64,000 nucleotides of DNA. Source: Undaria pinnatifida (Eukaryota; Sar; Phaeophyceae; Laminariales; Alariaceae). A model generated the notes under the pieces. It was not told the origin of the DNA. It saw only the letters and a program-made list of their open reading frames with translations, and did no database searches. Location: NCBI GenBank assembly GCA_012845835.1, contig JABAKD010000017.1, positions 2,727,001 to 2,791,000 of the forward strand, given 5' to 3'. This document shows positions 10,883-22,377 of this stretch, one piece after another (the first letter of the stretch is position 1; every line of letters begins with the position of its first letter). Both the position numbers and the translations under genes were made by a program.

Positions 10883-12290
10883 TTACTTGATATTGAAATA
10901 GCTGAGATGATGGCAACAAGTTAGCGTGAGACAAACAGCAGCGGCAAAACAACAAAAACGCACCCAGAGATACACACAAGAAACACCAAACAGACACACA
11001 CCTGCTAGCGTTTGTCTCTGCATCGCTGCTATCGTCCCCGCCTGACCTCACCCAGTCTGCAAGCCGCCGAACGGTCTTACCCGCCCCCTCCACTCCTCCC
11101 GCCGCGTCCACCTCCCCCACTTCCCCCGGACCCTTATCCTGAGCATCCACTGCGCTTTCCACAACGTCGTCCCCTGCCCCCCCCCCGGCAGCAGCAGCAG
11201 TGTTGGCTATTGCCATCGAGACTGCCACTGTCGCGTCTACAGGTGCCGCGCCGGAAAGAAAGCGTTTCTCCGAATCAGCCAAGCTGTTGATTGCGTCAGC
11301 ACCGCTGTTTTCGCCTGCACCCTTCGTCGCTCCGTCGGGAACCTCTAGGGTTAAAACCACGCCCTCTCTGTCTCCCTTGCCCCCTCCATCGCCACCACCG
11401 TGATCGCCGTTGTCGGCGAGGCTCACCACTCCGCCCATCGGAAACGCCTGCTTGTTTCCGCTAGCAGCAGTACGAGAAGTGCTAGGACGGGCGCTAATGC
11501 TAGTCTTTTCCGCAGCAGCAGCAGTTACTACAGTAGCAGCAGATGAGGTAACTGCTGTTGTTGCTTGAGCTTGGACTTGTGATGGTGCCGACGATATTGT
11601 CAAGGAGGGGGGGGGAGGGGAGGGGGGCGGGGACGGGGCGGCGGCGGCGGCGGTATCGTTGTTGTGGTTGTTGTCGGTTTTGTTGCTGTTAGCACCACTT
11701 GTTGGGCCGCCGCCGCCACCATTGTTGCTGTTGTCCTTGTCGTTGTTGCTGTATTTTCCGGACCAAGGACCAGCAAAATCCGCACCACCACCACCACCAC
11801 CAGTAGCAGCCGCAGCCGCGTCCGCAGGTGCGGGTGCGCCAGCAGCAGCACCCCCACCAGTAGCCATAGCAGCACCACCCGCACCAGCAGAAGCAGTAGC
11901 AGTGGCACCAGTTGCTGCCCGTAGGGCTGGGAACTTCTGCGGAGGCACACCCGGCGACCAACCTTCCTCGCTACCCGCTGCAGTGCCGTCCGAGCCGCCG
12001 CCGCCACCCCGACTACCGCCACCGCCTCCGCCGCGAAGCAGCACCGTCAACGCCGCCTTACGCTGAAGTTGCTGTTGCTCCTCTTCCCCCATCCCCCCCG
12101 CCTCCCCCACCCCTTCCTGGACCCGCTCCCCCAACCCAGCCGAGGACGCCTCCGCCACTCCCATCGCAGGGCCACCGGGAGGGGTAGGAGGCACGCCTGG
12201 AGAGGCAGCCGTTTCAACGACCGCGGCTGCTAGGCCGGCTGGCATCGTAGTTGGCTGTTGCATTCGTTGCTGCTGCGGTCTTGATTGCAC
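10883..12290 (-). CDS. Hypothetical low-complexity protein, two exons (435 residues)
   Basis: Exon 1 runs 12290-11002 (429 codons plus 2 nt) and ends at AG|GTGTGT. After a 100 bp G/T-rich intron, exon 2 (10901-10883) starts after CATCTCAG and encodes SYFNIK plus TAA. Phases agree. The protein is Ala/Gly/Ser/Pro-rich with Gly stretches (GGGGGGSRGGGGGSDG), a short poly-Ala, and a less biased C-terminal third (VVLTLEVPDGATKG; SLADSEKRFLSGAAPVDATV; KTVRRLADWVRSGGDDSSDA). No known domain, signal peptide or membrane segment. Reading through the intron would add a Cys-rich tail that looks non-coding. Three candidate starts lie within the first 16 codons; the first was chosen. Function unknown. Confidence 0.6.
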
Positions 12291-12299
12291 TTGTTGGCG

Positions 12300-13799
12300 T
12301 GCAGCACAAGCACACTGACCGAAGGAATCTTTGCTGCTGCTGCAGTTTTGCTGACTGTACGCAGCGACTCAACGTTCACGCTGCTGCTGCTGCCGTTGTG
12401 TGGGTGTCACAACACCGCCGCACCTCCGTGCTGTAAATATTTCAGCGAAATAACTAGGGTTGTTCTTCCCTCAGAGCACACACTTAGCCAGCAGCAACCA
12501 AGATGCTCCAGCACACGCAGCTTCCTAGAAAGATGCCTCCTGCGAAGGGTGAAGCACCAGGAAACTCTTCCTCTTCCTCTGGCTGCTGCCACAGAGTTGG
12601 CACGTCGCGTTTCTGTTGAGAACTCCGGCGATCCGTAGTTCGCACGAGGTGTAGTTCTGGCTGCCTACAGGAGTCCTGAAGTCTCCGCTGTTGTACTGCC
12701 TCTATAGTATACGTACTGCTTCCTGCAGTACCTATTTTAGAGAGCGACGTGCGTGGCTTTGAGGCCAGTGCTGTTCCTGTTGCTGCAGCAGCCTGCCTCC
12801 GACACAATCGTCCTCTCTGGGCAGGCTGTTGTTCCCTGGCAAGCGCTCCGGCGGCAAGGCAGGCAAGAGGTTAACCCGGGAGTAGAGTACAACCCAGATG
12901 CAAGAAGCCTGAAGCAGCAAAACGATGTTCGTCGCTGCCTGGTCTCCTGTTCTCTGCCTGCCGCAAAGCAGTCTTGTCAGTGAGCGAAACACGCTCAAAG
13001 GGAACGGACTTTTCAGACCTCCTGCAGCCTCGTCTCTCTCGTCAACCTTTGTGCGCTGGAGACCCCCTTCCCCCCTGCGAAAGTACAAGGATGCCCGGCT
13101 ACCCTACGAGTACGTAGGCTGCTTTTTGTCTCCACTTCGGACTGATCAGAGGGAGGATGGTCCGCCGCTGAAACGGGTTTCAATCTTATAAAGGGGCATG
13201 TTTGAATGCGTCACGTGCCGTTTCGGAGATATGACAGTTACGAAACGCCCGAATGTCACAAGCGTACGCATGTACGTTCAGAACAACGAGAACGTCCGAC
13301 GTTCGGGTTTCAGAAACGTCAGACTTCAGAACAACTTCGTTCACAAGGGCACATACACGATACTCCCCCTAGCTACGAGTATGGCCAACACGCTATGAAC
13401 TTTTTTTTCACTTCCATGGCTCTTTCGTAGCACGCGCGATCACAGTATCACGCGCAGCTTACGAACATGATGACTGATGAGTTTCGATGAAATCCTCAAT
13501 CTCGGTGTGTGCAATTTTCAGGTAATTTTCATTCCCGACTAAGAAGCTACAATCTAGCCGCACGACGACTGAGTTAGCATCAGGGTGGTGGTGTTTTTAC
13601 TCGTGTTTAAATGCTGCATTCACAGGTATTATAATGATAGTTGTTGTAACATGTTACACCCTTGCTGGACAGATGGTAGATGGCCGTACATAAAGGCGGG
13701 CACTGGAAGCATATTAAAAACATGTTGCGCGGTTCTGCCCATCGGATAGAATCTTATTATTATTTTAGACGATGGTCCGCAGATATAATAGATGATGTT
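12300..13799. other. Upstream region of the 10883-12290 gene, no firm gene
   Basis: GCTGCTG-rich. A minus-strand frame at 12807-12484 (with SLSKIGTAGSSTYTIEAVQQ) and TTCACCCTTCGCAG at about 12545 look weakly exonic, but no consistent gene model was found. 13430-13550 is a dispersed repeat also present at 21705-21870 (CACGCGCGATCA...GAAATCCTCAATCTC). Confidence 0.35.
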
Positions 13800-14115
13800 T
13801 TTTTTTTTTTTTTTTTTGCACACTTTTACTTTCCAGCTTCTGGACAAGCCGTGGTCACAGGTGTCATCCCTTCTCCTCCCCGGTTCTTGCCTTCAATTTT
13901 TATCGCGCGTAGGGTTCAGCAATCCCACTGCTCGTCGATTTTTCATCGAACGTTGCTAACTCACGCTCTCGCGCTTTCCGCAAGTCAATTTGTCCACAAG
14001 AAAAAGTCCCAACGAATTTATACGAGTATGCACTCGGCGGGGCTCGAACTCACGAAACTGACCTATACCAGGCTCGAGGATAACCTGATACATACGCCAC
14101 CGGGGCGACCGGTCC
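13800..14115 (-). mobile_element. tRNA-derived SINE, copy 1, with poly(A) and target duplication
   Basis: Reading from 14115 downward: GGACCGGTCGCCCCGGTGGC, then a pol III A-box-like TGGCGTA..TCAGG and, about 45 nt later, a B-box-like AGTTCGAGCCC. A unique body follows, then a poly(A) tail (T run at the left end). ATGATGTT at 13792-13799 and 14116-14123 is the target duplication. A second copy is at 15452-15795. Retroposed by a LINE in trans (known for SINEs; inferred here). Confidence 0.85.
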
Positions 14116-14123
14116 ATGATGTT

Positions 14124-15451
14124 AAAAGCACATGAATCCTCATTGATTGGAAGATTGGTTGCTCCTTGTTGGTAAAATAAGCCGCTTACTACCACGTGGG
14201 CAACAAACACTTACAATTAATGAAGAACCACAACAACAACAACAGACTCCGCAGCCTGTGAAAAGACTAATAATTGCATGTTACCGGGTATCCCCAAGAG
14301 CCGTGGGCGGCGTGGGGGTGGGGGTCGGCGACTTAATTACTAATATAATACATCCTCCGCCGGGAATGAATGTAGAACCCGGCGTACCGTACAGCCTTCA
14401 AAACTGAGTGCAGCAAGTAGAACCACAGGCCCTTCGCTCCGCGGGCGGCATTCACCGCCCGCTACTCCTCACGCTCAGGAAGGAAAAATATAATATTAGA
14501 CTAGTCTAGACTAGTCTATACTGGTACCTGGTAAATTGTTATATTTTTCCTTCTGAAACGGACAGAGGTCCATGATTTTGATAGTGATTGTAAGTGGGAA
14601 CTGTGTCGACTTGAAAACACCGAGAGTCCCGCCGCCATGTTCCAGGACAACAAAACCCTTGCCTTGGTGGTAGTCATTATTACGATGTATATGTAATTTA
14701 TAGACTAGATATACTTGCATATGTCTGAAGTTCGTGACTACTGGGTGCGGAGCCTTCGCCCCTCTCTCTAGGATGACGAATCGGCAAGGACACATTATTA
14801 TTATTGATTGGGTTGCTGAATGTCGATGGGTGCAAAAAAAAAAGGTTGTTAGTTGGTGAATAAAAGCTATAGACTACATGTAACACATTGTCACAGATGG
14901 CAAATAAATGAAATAAGAATAATAAACACACACAACAGGAAGAAGAGTGTTGTGGTTGCAGTCAAAGAAAGAGACGAGGGACTAGACTATGTTATTTTGG
15001 TCACGTCGTCAGTCACACCTTTTAACTACAAGATATATCATTCCAGACTAAACACAGAGCATACTACTACTAAAACGTCTAGACCCAGCAGTCCGCCACA
15101 AAGCTGAGTGTCAGCGGTATACTTTTGGAAAATCAACAATTAGTTGTTGGTGGCTTTTTAAATGAAGTTATGTTGTCAGAGGGCGAAAAAAAAAAATACG
15201 CGAAGAGCAACGACAACAAAGAACGACGGAAAATAAAATGCTCATCATATAGTAATAATACGTGGTGGCTCTCGGTTCGACACTTTTGCTTGTGTGTCTG
15301 CTTACTTGTCAATTGAGTTATCGCGCTCTGGTCGACACGAACGTGTACGGGCGTATGTATGTACATCGCGCTCCGCTGTACAAACCGATTGCAAGCTGCC
15401 CTGCTATGCTTGCGGTACAAACGTGTGGGTATGTGCTGTGTGTGTATTTTT
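14124..15451. other. No gene seen
   Basis: AT-richer spacer. 14480-14530 holds CTAGTCTAGACTAGTCTA repeats. Open frames in several directions lack motifs and splice signals. Confidence 0.45.
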
Positions 15452-15795
15452 TTCACACTCTTCTACTCTTCAGCTTCTTTTTTGTGGACAAGCCGTGGTC
15501 ACAGGTATCGCCCCTTTTCCCCCCCGGTTCTTGCCTTCAATTTTTATCGCGCATAGCGTTCAGCAATCCCACTGCGCTCGTAGATTTTTCATGGAGTGTT
15601 GCAAACTCACGCTGTCGCATTTTCCGCACGTCATTTCGTGCACAAGAAAAAGCAATTTGTGCTCCATAAGAAAAGATCCCTGCGACTTTATACGAGTGAC
15701 TCGAGGGGGGATTCGGACTCACGAAATTGACCTATTATACCAGGCTCGAGGACAACCTGATACGCCACCGGGGCGACCGGCTATATCGAGGCTTG
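15452..15795 (-). mobile_element. tRNA-derived SINE, copy 2
   Basis: Same family and orientation as 13800-14115. Head A box TGGCGTATCAGG (11 of 12 to the pol III consensus) and B box AGTCCGAATCC, same body (GACAAGCCGTGGTCACAGGT in plus orientation). The body has an extra GCACAAGAAAAAGCAATTTG segment. A clean target duplication was not found. Confidence 0.75.
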
Positions 15796-15799
15796 ATTT

Positions 15800-16515
15800 G
15801 TGCCGCGCCGTGCGCTAAAAAAACACATGTTACAACAAACAGAAAGGAAAAAAGGGGGGGGGGAGGGGATGTCCACGGATCGGTCCTGAAACAATGGTGT
15901 CCCCCGTCGGCAATTAAGAGCTGTGATGTAGTCTGAGAAGCCAGAGAACTGCCGAGGGTGGACTCCGAAGACACCGTCATTACAGGAAGTGAGTCTGTCG
16001 ATCAACTATCGGTCGAACTCGTGCGTGACAAGAGGCACGATACGAGCTGGTTTAAGCTGACACGTGCAACAATAGGCTTTAAATTCCCGTTTTCAAGCGA
16101 GGTATAGAGCTCCTCATGTGAGGTACGTATAGAGTATAAGGTTCCTCCTCACAATGTTTGGCATATCCATCCAGAAATAACGAGCAAAATAATGGCAAGC
16201 TTTTGGTCTCACCACAGCCGAAAACGTACGAATCGTGTGAAAAGCGTGCTCAAGAAGTACAAGTGGGATCCTCATGCATGCGGTGCCACGGACGTGTAGG
16301 ATGATTCCTGGGAAAAAAACGGACGCACCAAATTTGCCACTCTGCTTCTCTCATAATCAAGCTGTTAGTATAGCCGAGCGACGCTGCAATCGTCATGTTT
16401 TATCATGTTTTTTCCCTCGTGGAGGCACAGAAGGAGCCTCAGAAACATGACGTATTCGACCCGCTTTACCATGACATGCCTCCGAGCTTGCGCCAGGACG
16501 CACGTGCTACGATAG
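15800..16515. other. No gene seen
   Basis: Unique-looking sequence with stops in all frames. No domain or obvious repeat apart from short poly-G. Confidence 0.4.
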
Positions 16516-16519
16516 AAGA

Positions 16520-16753
16520 CTCTCAGCTAAAACATATACTCGTATAGGGAAAGGAAACAGTAGACAAAAGGGGAAGAGATGTGGGGAAAGGAAACACGGG
16601 CAAATGGTTGGCGGAAGATACCACTACTGCTTTATGGTGCGATATCATTCGACTTCACATTAGGTAATACTGCTGCTGCTTCATGGAAGGATATTCGATT
16701 TACATCGGAACGGCATCTACGCCATATTGTCTAAGGGCAAAAATCATAACAAT

Positions 16754-16786
<33 letters not shown>

Positions 16787-16830
16787 AATAGCAACAACAG
16801 CAACAACAGCAACAACAACAACAACAACAA

Positions 16831-16906
<76 letters not shown>

Positions 16907-16912
16907 AGAGCT
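16520..16912 (+). mobile_element. 5'-truncated LINE 3' end with an (AAC)n tail
   Basis: 16520-16740 matches 18305-18505 (CTCAGCTAAAACATAT, GTTGGCGGAAGAT, TTCGATTTACATCGGAA). It ends in about 170 bp of AAC triplets, where the other copy ends in AAT. A shared 3' end with different microsatellite tails is typical of RTE-like LINEs. Confidence 0.75.
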
Positions 16913-16946
16913 AGCACTTTTGGGCAAATATATATTTAGAATAATG

Positions 16947-17280
16947 GCGCCTTTACAACTGGAGAAACCCTTTTTGGGGACAAAATTACTTGAAGTTAGT
17001 GTAGGGAGAGATTTTGGGGCTCTAAAGGGGTTAACGCCTTTACAACTGGAACCCTTTTCGGGAACAAATTTACTTGAAGTTAGTATAGGGAAGGATTTTG
17101 GGGCTCTAAAGGGGTTAACGCCTTTACAGCTGGAAACCCTTTTATTTACAATTTTACTGGAAGTTAGTATAGGGAGGGATTTCGGAGCTCCAAAGGGGTT
17201 AACGCCTTTACAACTGGAAACCTATTTGGGGACAAATTTACTTGAAGTTAGTATAGGGAGGGATTTTGGGGGGCTCTAAA
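16947..17280 (+). mobile_element. Four head-to-tail copies of a TTAA-targeting MITE
   Basis: The approximately 84-bp unit (CCTTTACAACTGGAAACCC...GACAAATTTACTTGAAGTTA...GGGCTCTAAAGGGG) occurs four times, joined by TTAA at 17031, 17115 and 17199. The clean single insertion at 45450 shows that TTAA is its duplicated target, so the array looks like repeated insertion into its own flanking TTAA (or tandem amplification). One frame reads LTPLQLE...LLEVSIGRDFGALKG, but this is not a gene. Confidence 0.85.
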
Positions 17281-17349
17281 TATTGTCGAAATGTGTCGTT
17301 GTTTTGCTATGTTTCTTTGTTTACCTACACGGTAGGCCGTACGGGTTTG

Positions 17350-17790
17350 TTCATTGGGTTGCATTTTCAATTTATTCAAAATCAGTTTTGCATTTTCAGT
17401 TTACTTAAAATCAGAGTTTTGCATTTTCAGTTTACTCAAAATCAGTTTAGCATTTTCATTTTACTCAAATCAGACTTTTGCATTTTCACTCTACTCAAAA
17501 TCAGTTTTGCATTTCCAGTTTACTCAATTTCAGTTTACTCAAAATTAGCTTTGCATTTTCGGTTTACTCAAAATCAGTTTAGCATTTTCAGTTTACTCAA
17601 AATCAGTTTTCGTATTTTCAGTTTGCTCAAAATCAGTTTTGCATTTTCAGCTTACTCTAAATCAGTTTTGCATTTTCAGCTTACTCTAAATCAGTTTTGC
17701 ATTTTCAGTTTTTTGAATTTTTTTTTTCGTACTTTCAGTTTACTCAAAATCGGTTTTGCACTCCAGTTTACTCAAAATCAGTTTTTTCGG
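17350..17790 (+). repeat. 29-bp minisatellite, about 15 copies
   Basis: Unit TTTTGCATTTTCAGTTTACTCAAAATCAG with point changes and a few truncated units. The repeated FSLLKISFAF frame is an artefact. Confidence 0.9.
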
Positions 17791-17799
17791 GGAGTATAA

Positions 17800-18545
17800 T
17801 AGAGCTCCTCAATAGATGCTACGACACCGGAGTATCGCGACAAGTCGATACTCCTCGACGTGACGTATGCGGACCCACAAAAGCAGGGGTCCACATGCTG
17901 GCAGGAAGCGCGGATCGAAACGAATCAGCGACTTCCACTTCCGAGGCGCGCAAGCGCAACCACTACGCTCGTCCGGGACAGGTGTCCTTCGACGAACGCA
18001 GCTACAAACTCGCCACCCTCGCGATGGAAAGTTCTGGGCGCCTCGGTAGAGGACGCGACCTGATAGATCAGGTGGCGGCAACCATCGTTGGAGGGACGGA
18101 CGCATCGTCCTTAGCGCGGAAAGGCGTGTGCAAGGAGCGACTATTCCAAACCATTTCTGTGACCACTCAGGTCGCGATTTCACGCAGAGTTCATCGATAT
18201 AGACTATCTCTGAGGGATCGTCAGGCCGCGAGGGGAAGGGAGGAAGAATCGGGAGGGCTACGGCCACTGGCCTGGGGTGGCAATGTTGATAAGGATTGAG
18301 GTATACTCTCAGCTAAAACATATTATATAGGAAAAGGAAATAGTAGATAAAAGGAGAAGATGTGGGGAAAGGAAATAAATGGGCAAATGGTTGGCGGAAG
18401 ATGCCACTGCATTGTGGTGCGATCATTCGACTTCATATACTGCTGCTTTATGGAAGGACATTCGATTTACATCGGAAAGGCATCCACGCTATATTGTCAG
18501 AGGGCAATAATAATAACAATAATAATAATAATAATAATAGGCTAG
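17800..18545 (+). mobile_element. 5'-truncated LINE: reverse-transcriptase C-terminal remnant, 3' UTR, (AAT)n tail
   Basis: 17860-18299 is open and encodes a basic, helical segment (RNHYARPGQVSFDERSYKLA; DLIDQVAATIVGGTDASSLA; LFQTISVTTQVAISRRVHRY) that by placement looks like the region after an RT domain. It is followed by the 3' UTR shared with 16520-16740 and an AATAAC/AAT tail (18505-18540). No palm-domain YxDD motif is present, so only the end of the element was copied. A short piece of the same 3' end, reversed, is inserted at 45632-45745. Confidence 0.6.
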
Positions 18546-18549
18546 GAAC

Positions 18550-19370
18550 CTAAAAAACAAAAAACGGTGCGCACATTTACCGTACTATTATTAGCATGTC
18601 CCAGACGCGGCTAAGATACCGCCCTTTTAGCACACCTCGACGTGTCGTCGCCATGTCTGGCTCCCAAAATGAATGCTCTGCGCGAAGGGGGAAGGGGGAG
18701 TCCACGCCCAAAAAGCCGCCGTCGTCTTTCACCGGCAGTTTTCCTAGTGACTATTTGAACAAAAAATTTGGAGCATCGTCGGTGTTGCCGTGTTTGGACT
18801 CGAAAAGCCTACAGTAAGAAAAAAAGGGGGGGCGCGACCATGGAGAAAACAATACGGTATACCTGGCGAGTACCTGTGGCGATAATTGATGGCCTTGCAC
18901 GCGAAACCAACATTTTTCGCGAAAGTAACACGCCGGGCTACGCTGGTCATAACACAATACTACCACAGGGTGATCTTGAACCCCCCCTCCCCCGTCCCGG
19001 TGGAAATCGTCATGTTTGTGCGCGAAACGAACATGCTAGATACGGAATGGGTGCACCACTTTTTTTTCTTCCGAGGGTGGTGACTGGAGGAGCTCTATAT
19101 ACGAGTCGACGCGAGTCCACGAGGGAAGAAAATACTAAATTCTATTATCTCGCGATAAAAATGAAAAGGCACGTACCTTAGTATTAGTGGGGAGGGGGGG
19201 AAAGGAGGGCCCGCTATATGTGACCCCGGATCTGAGCTGCTACTACTGGGAGGGAGGGCGAGAGTGCACAGTGTGCGCCGGGATATTAAATGGGATGAAG
19301 AGAAAACATGAACAAAATTTTGTAAAACTATATATATATACCTCACCCAAAATTGCTTTTGAGCACACTG
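18550..19370. other. No gene seen
   Basis: Mixed-strand short frames only; no domains or splice pairs recognised. Confidence 0.4.
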
Positions 19371-19376
19371 AAGACT

Positions 19377-19645
19377 CGTGCTACGATGTAGAGGTATACC
19401 GTTTTTTGGCGAAATGCTTCCTGAATGGCAGGGTTCCTTAACCCAAAATCGTCGGAAATTGGCCATTCATTGTTGTTTGCATGATTTTCGTCGTGTACAC
19501 GTAGGCCATGTGGGATTTTTCATCCACTAGCAGTTTTACTTGTCCTCTAGAGAATCAGTTTTTGAGGTAGGTCTTAAGCTCCCAAAAATTGAGAAAACCT
19601 CTTGCAGAAAAAAAAGAGGTGCGCCTCGATCGTAGCACGCTTTAG
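19377..19645. mobile_element. GCTACGATAG-family MITE
   Basis: Ends CTCGTGCTACGATGTAGAGG and, reversed, CGTGCTACGATCGAGGCGCA. The interior has the family markers TTCCTTAACCCAAAATCGTC, GATTTTTCATCC and CTTAAGCTCCCAAAAATTGA. At 19648 it abuts a fragment of the 4-bp-TSD MITE (ACCGATTCTACGATATATAG). Confidence 0.75.
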
Positions 19646-19789
19646 ACCGATTCTACGATATATAGCCCCCCCCAAAACCTGCGATTTTCTTCAGCTGACA
19701 CGAACGCATAAAAAGTCCCCAAAAAATGACCCCCTGAGGTAGCACCGTAAGTAACCTGGCTCTGGGCCAGAGGTACACAAAACAAACGT

Positions 19790-20099
19790 ATTTTGCCAAA
19801 ACAAAACCAATGACATTTATTTTCCGACGGTTTTGGGGGTTAAGGAGTCACGTCGTTCACGAAATATTTGAGTCAAAAAGTCCTACCTCGCCCTACTGTA
19901 CCACGCAGGGTCCGAAGCGAAATCTCATGTAGTATGCATATACCTTGTACTACGGCGCAGGGGAAACGTATTATAGCAATCCTGGATCAAATGTGGTTCG
20001 TACAAACAGGGGAAACATAATACTTCTTCGAAAGTATATGTTATAAATGTTTCAAATACATACATACGTCAGATCTGTTATGAGCTCGAGATCAACTTA
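19790..20099. other. MITE remnants, no gene
   Basis: 19810-19900 carries the reversed GCTACGATAG-family core (TTTTCCGACGGTTTTGGGGG, GGAGTCACGTCGTTC). The rest is unremarkable. Confidence 0.45.
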
Positions 20100-20350
20100 A
20101 CCTCTTTAGCTGGCCCCCCGAATCCCTCCCTATACCAACTTCAAGTAATCTTGTCTCCAAACAAGGGCGTGCAGTTGTAAAGGAGGTAAACCCTTTAGAT
20201 CCCCGAAACCCCTCCCCTGTGCTAATTCCAAGTAATTTGTCCCCAAAACGGGTTTCCAATTGCAAAGGCGTTATAGAGCCCCCAAATCTCCCCCCTATAC
20301 TAACTTCAAATAAATGCTTCCCCCAAAAGGGTTTCCAGTTGTAAAGGCGC
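20100..20350 (-). mobile_element. Three inverted, diverged copies of the TTAA MITE
   Basis: CCCTATACCAACTTCAAGTA and GGGTTTCCAGTTGTAAAGGCG recur three times at about 85-bp spacing, reverse orientation to 16947-17280. Another self-tandem of this small element. Confidence 0.75.
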
Positions 20351-20374
20351 TAAGGGTTGATACTCATTTTTGCA

Positions 20375-20540
20375 GAGCTGCGTGACACTCGGGTCGCGCA
20401 TTTTCTTACTTTTTGAAGTTGCACAAGAATCCCCGGGGATTTCGTCGAAGATGCGTAAGAATCCCCGGGGATTTTGTCGAAGATGCGTAAGAATCCCCGG
20501 GGATTTTGCCAAGGGTCATTTCGGTCCCGAGAGATAGTTC
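20375..20540 (-). repeat. Short tandem repeat GATGCGTAAGAATCCCCGGGGATTTTGTCGAA
   Basis: Three copies of about 32 bp (20430-20515), each containing the palindrome AATCCCCGGGGATT. Confidence 0.75.
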
Positions 20541-20854
20541 GTTCTGTGGCGCGCACTGCATACATTGTTGTGTAGATATCGTGCGTTCTGACTACTATGG
20601 TCTTCCCCAATAGAGCACACATCTCCTTGTTTGCGGCCAACCCTCACAAACTACAACGCTCAGGGGTGTACGAGTAGTGACAGTGGTTAGTAGCCACCAA
20701 ACGAGGTCCTGCCGTCGACGTCTGGAACACCTACTCCTGGAATTTGACGCCATCAGCACCGGTAGGGGGTGATGCAGTCGGTGGGGGGATCATCCCACCG
20801 TATTATAGAGGTTTTTCACTTTATGGGTTGAACGATTTTTCTGACCGGTTTTCT

Positions 20855-21132
20855 CGATGCGTGTTACGATAGAGGAGCACCATTTTTTTTTCTGAGGTTC
20901 CTCAATTTGAGAGCTTAAGAGACGCCTTCCTCCCAAAAACTGAAGTTTGGAGAAAAATAAAAATGCTACCCCGGTCGCGGATGAAAAAATCCCCATGGCC
21001 GTCGTAGGTACACCACGAGAATCAAGCAACAAAAAAAAAAGAGGCCAATTTCCGACGATTTGGGGTTAAGGAGCCCCGTCATTCAGAAATAATTTCGCCA
21101 AAAAACGATACCTCTATATCGTAGCATGAGTC
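20855..21132. mobile_element. GCTACGATAG-family MITE, inverted relative to 19377
   Basis: Starts GATGCGTGTTACGATAGAGG and ends with the reverse-complementary CCTCTATATCGTAGCATGAG. Interior markers CTCAATTTGAGAGCTTAAGA and CCGACGATTTGGGGTTAAGG appear in the order opposite to the 19377 copy. Confidence 0.8.
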
Positions 21133-22250
21133 TCTCCTCAAGCTTGGAACCATCGGTTTTGGCTTGAAATTTTTTACGGGTAGCGCAACAAACGGTTGGT
21201 CGGGTTGCACGAACTAACGTCCTCGGAGGCATGTTCGGGTGAGACTTTGAGTTCCTCGGGCTAGGAGCTCAGAAAACTTCTGCTTTCACCCCGAGCGTGG
21301 GATGACTCGGGGGCCCCGCCTTCGTGCGGTGCCCGCTCCCGTGTGGGGGCCGAGTGTAGCGCGGCGAACATGGCACTACCGGAATATGCCGAGACAGTTC
21401 GGGGTGCAACTTTAGAAGCACTATCGTCATCTGGCAAGGCACCGCATGAACCCTTTTAGCACCGCACTCCCGACACGGGGACAAAACACTCGGAGTTAGA
21501 CTAGGAATTTTTCAGGAGTTGGAGATGGGTTAGCAAGCCACCACGTCCGTACCCTAAGCTTGGGGCGACACCCGAAACGCCCACACTAAGCCTTTCTCTG
21601 TCTCCACATTATCCTTCGCTAAATAGCTAGACCCACAGGTATTGTAAAATAGTACTTAAGGGGTCACCTAGAAATTTCTTCATTACGACTTTTATCTACA
21701 CACACGCGCGATCAAAGCATAAAACGTAGCTCGCAAATATGAGTTTCCACGAAATCTGGAGCCCACCTCACACCTAAGGTGTTTAATAATTTTCAATGAA
21801 AATCCAACATGAGCCTCCACGAAATCCTCCATCTCATATGTATCTGTGTGCACTTATTTCGTCATTTTTATTAAAATCGAAGCGGGGGCGGGGACGGGTC
21901 CAGACCCGTCCCCGCCTCGGAGTGCACAGCGCGCGAGGTGGTCACGATCTGCGCGAGGTGGTCACGTTTTGCCTGTGCCGACAAATGGCGTTCGCTACAA
22001 TAGCCCACCGCACGGTGAGCTTTTCGCTCGCCCGCTCGTTGCTAATATATCCAATGTGAATATATCCCTCGCCACCCATTAACCTGTCCAGAATTAAGAA
22101 AACGAAAGGGAAAACCGCTTACCCGAGCAACAAACTCCCTACACACCCCTACGTTAAATCAAGGGGAAAAAAAACACGAGACGGGTCCGTCAGTCAGCCT
22201 TCCCCCCAAACCTCCCTCTCTCCGCCCTCGCCCGCCCCCCCCCGCCCAAT
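21133..22250. other. Spacer with repeat fragments, no gene
   Basis: 21395-21445 matches 9325-9375 (shared PCQMTI frame). 21705-21870 matches 13430-13550. 21887-21916 is a perfect hairpin (separate entry). No coding exon recognised. Confidence 0.4.
21887..21916. other. Perfect 14-bp stem hairpin
   Basis: GGCGGGGACGGGTC, 2-nt loop CA, GACCCGTCCCCGCC. Extremely stable and GC-only. Its role is unknown; it could be a palindromic transposon end or a replication fork barrier. Confidence 0.8.
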
Positions 22251-22251
22251 T

Positions 22252-22340
22252 TCTGCCTCGTCGGCGAAAACCCGACGTGCTTCGTGGCGACTTTGTAGGC
22301 ATGCGAGGGTCTATTGTGTCTAAAGACTGCGACCACGCAT
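22252..22340 (+). repeat. Dispersed 85-bp repeat, also in PNO1 introns
   Basis: CTGCCTCGTCGGCGAAAACC...TGCTTCG...GGCATGCGAGGGTCTA recurs at about 55575-55640, 56454-56550 and 56567-56655. It lies just past the MTFP1 stop here and inside introns 2 and 3 of PNO1 there. Confidence 0.75.
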
Positions 22341-22377
22341 GTTAATGAGTACACCGCCCGGCCACATGTTTTTTGTT

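Noticed and set aside
16683-17279. 198-codon frame with four LLEVSIGRDFGALKG repeats
   Set aside because: The repeats are four TTAA MITE copies preceded by an AAC microsatellite, not a repeat protein.
17266-17799. FSLLKISF repeat protein
   Set aside because: Frame through a 29-bp minisatellite.
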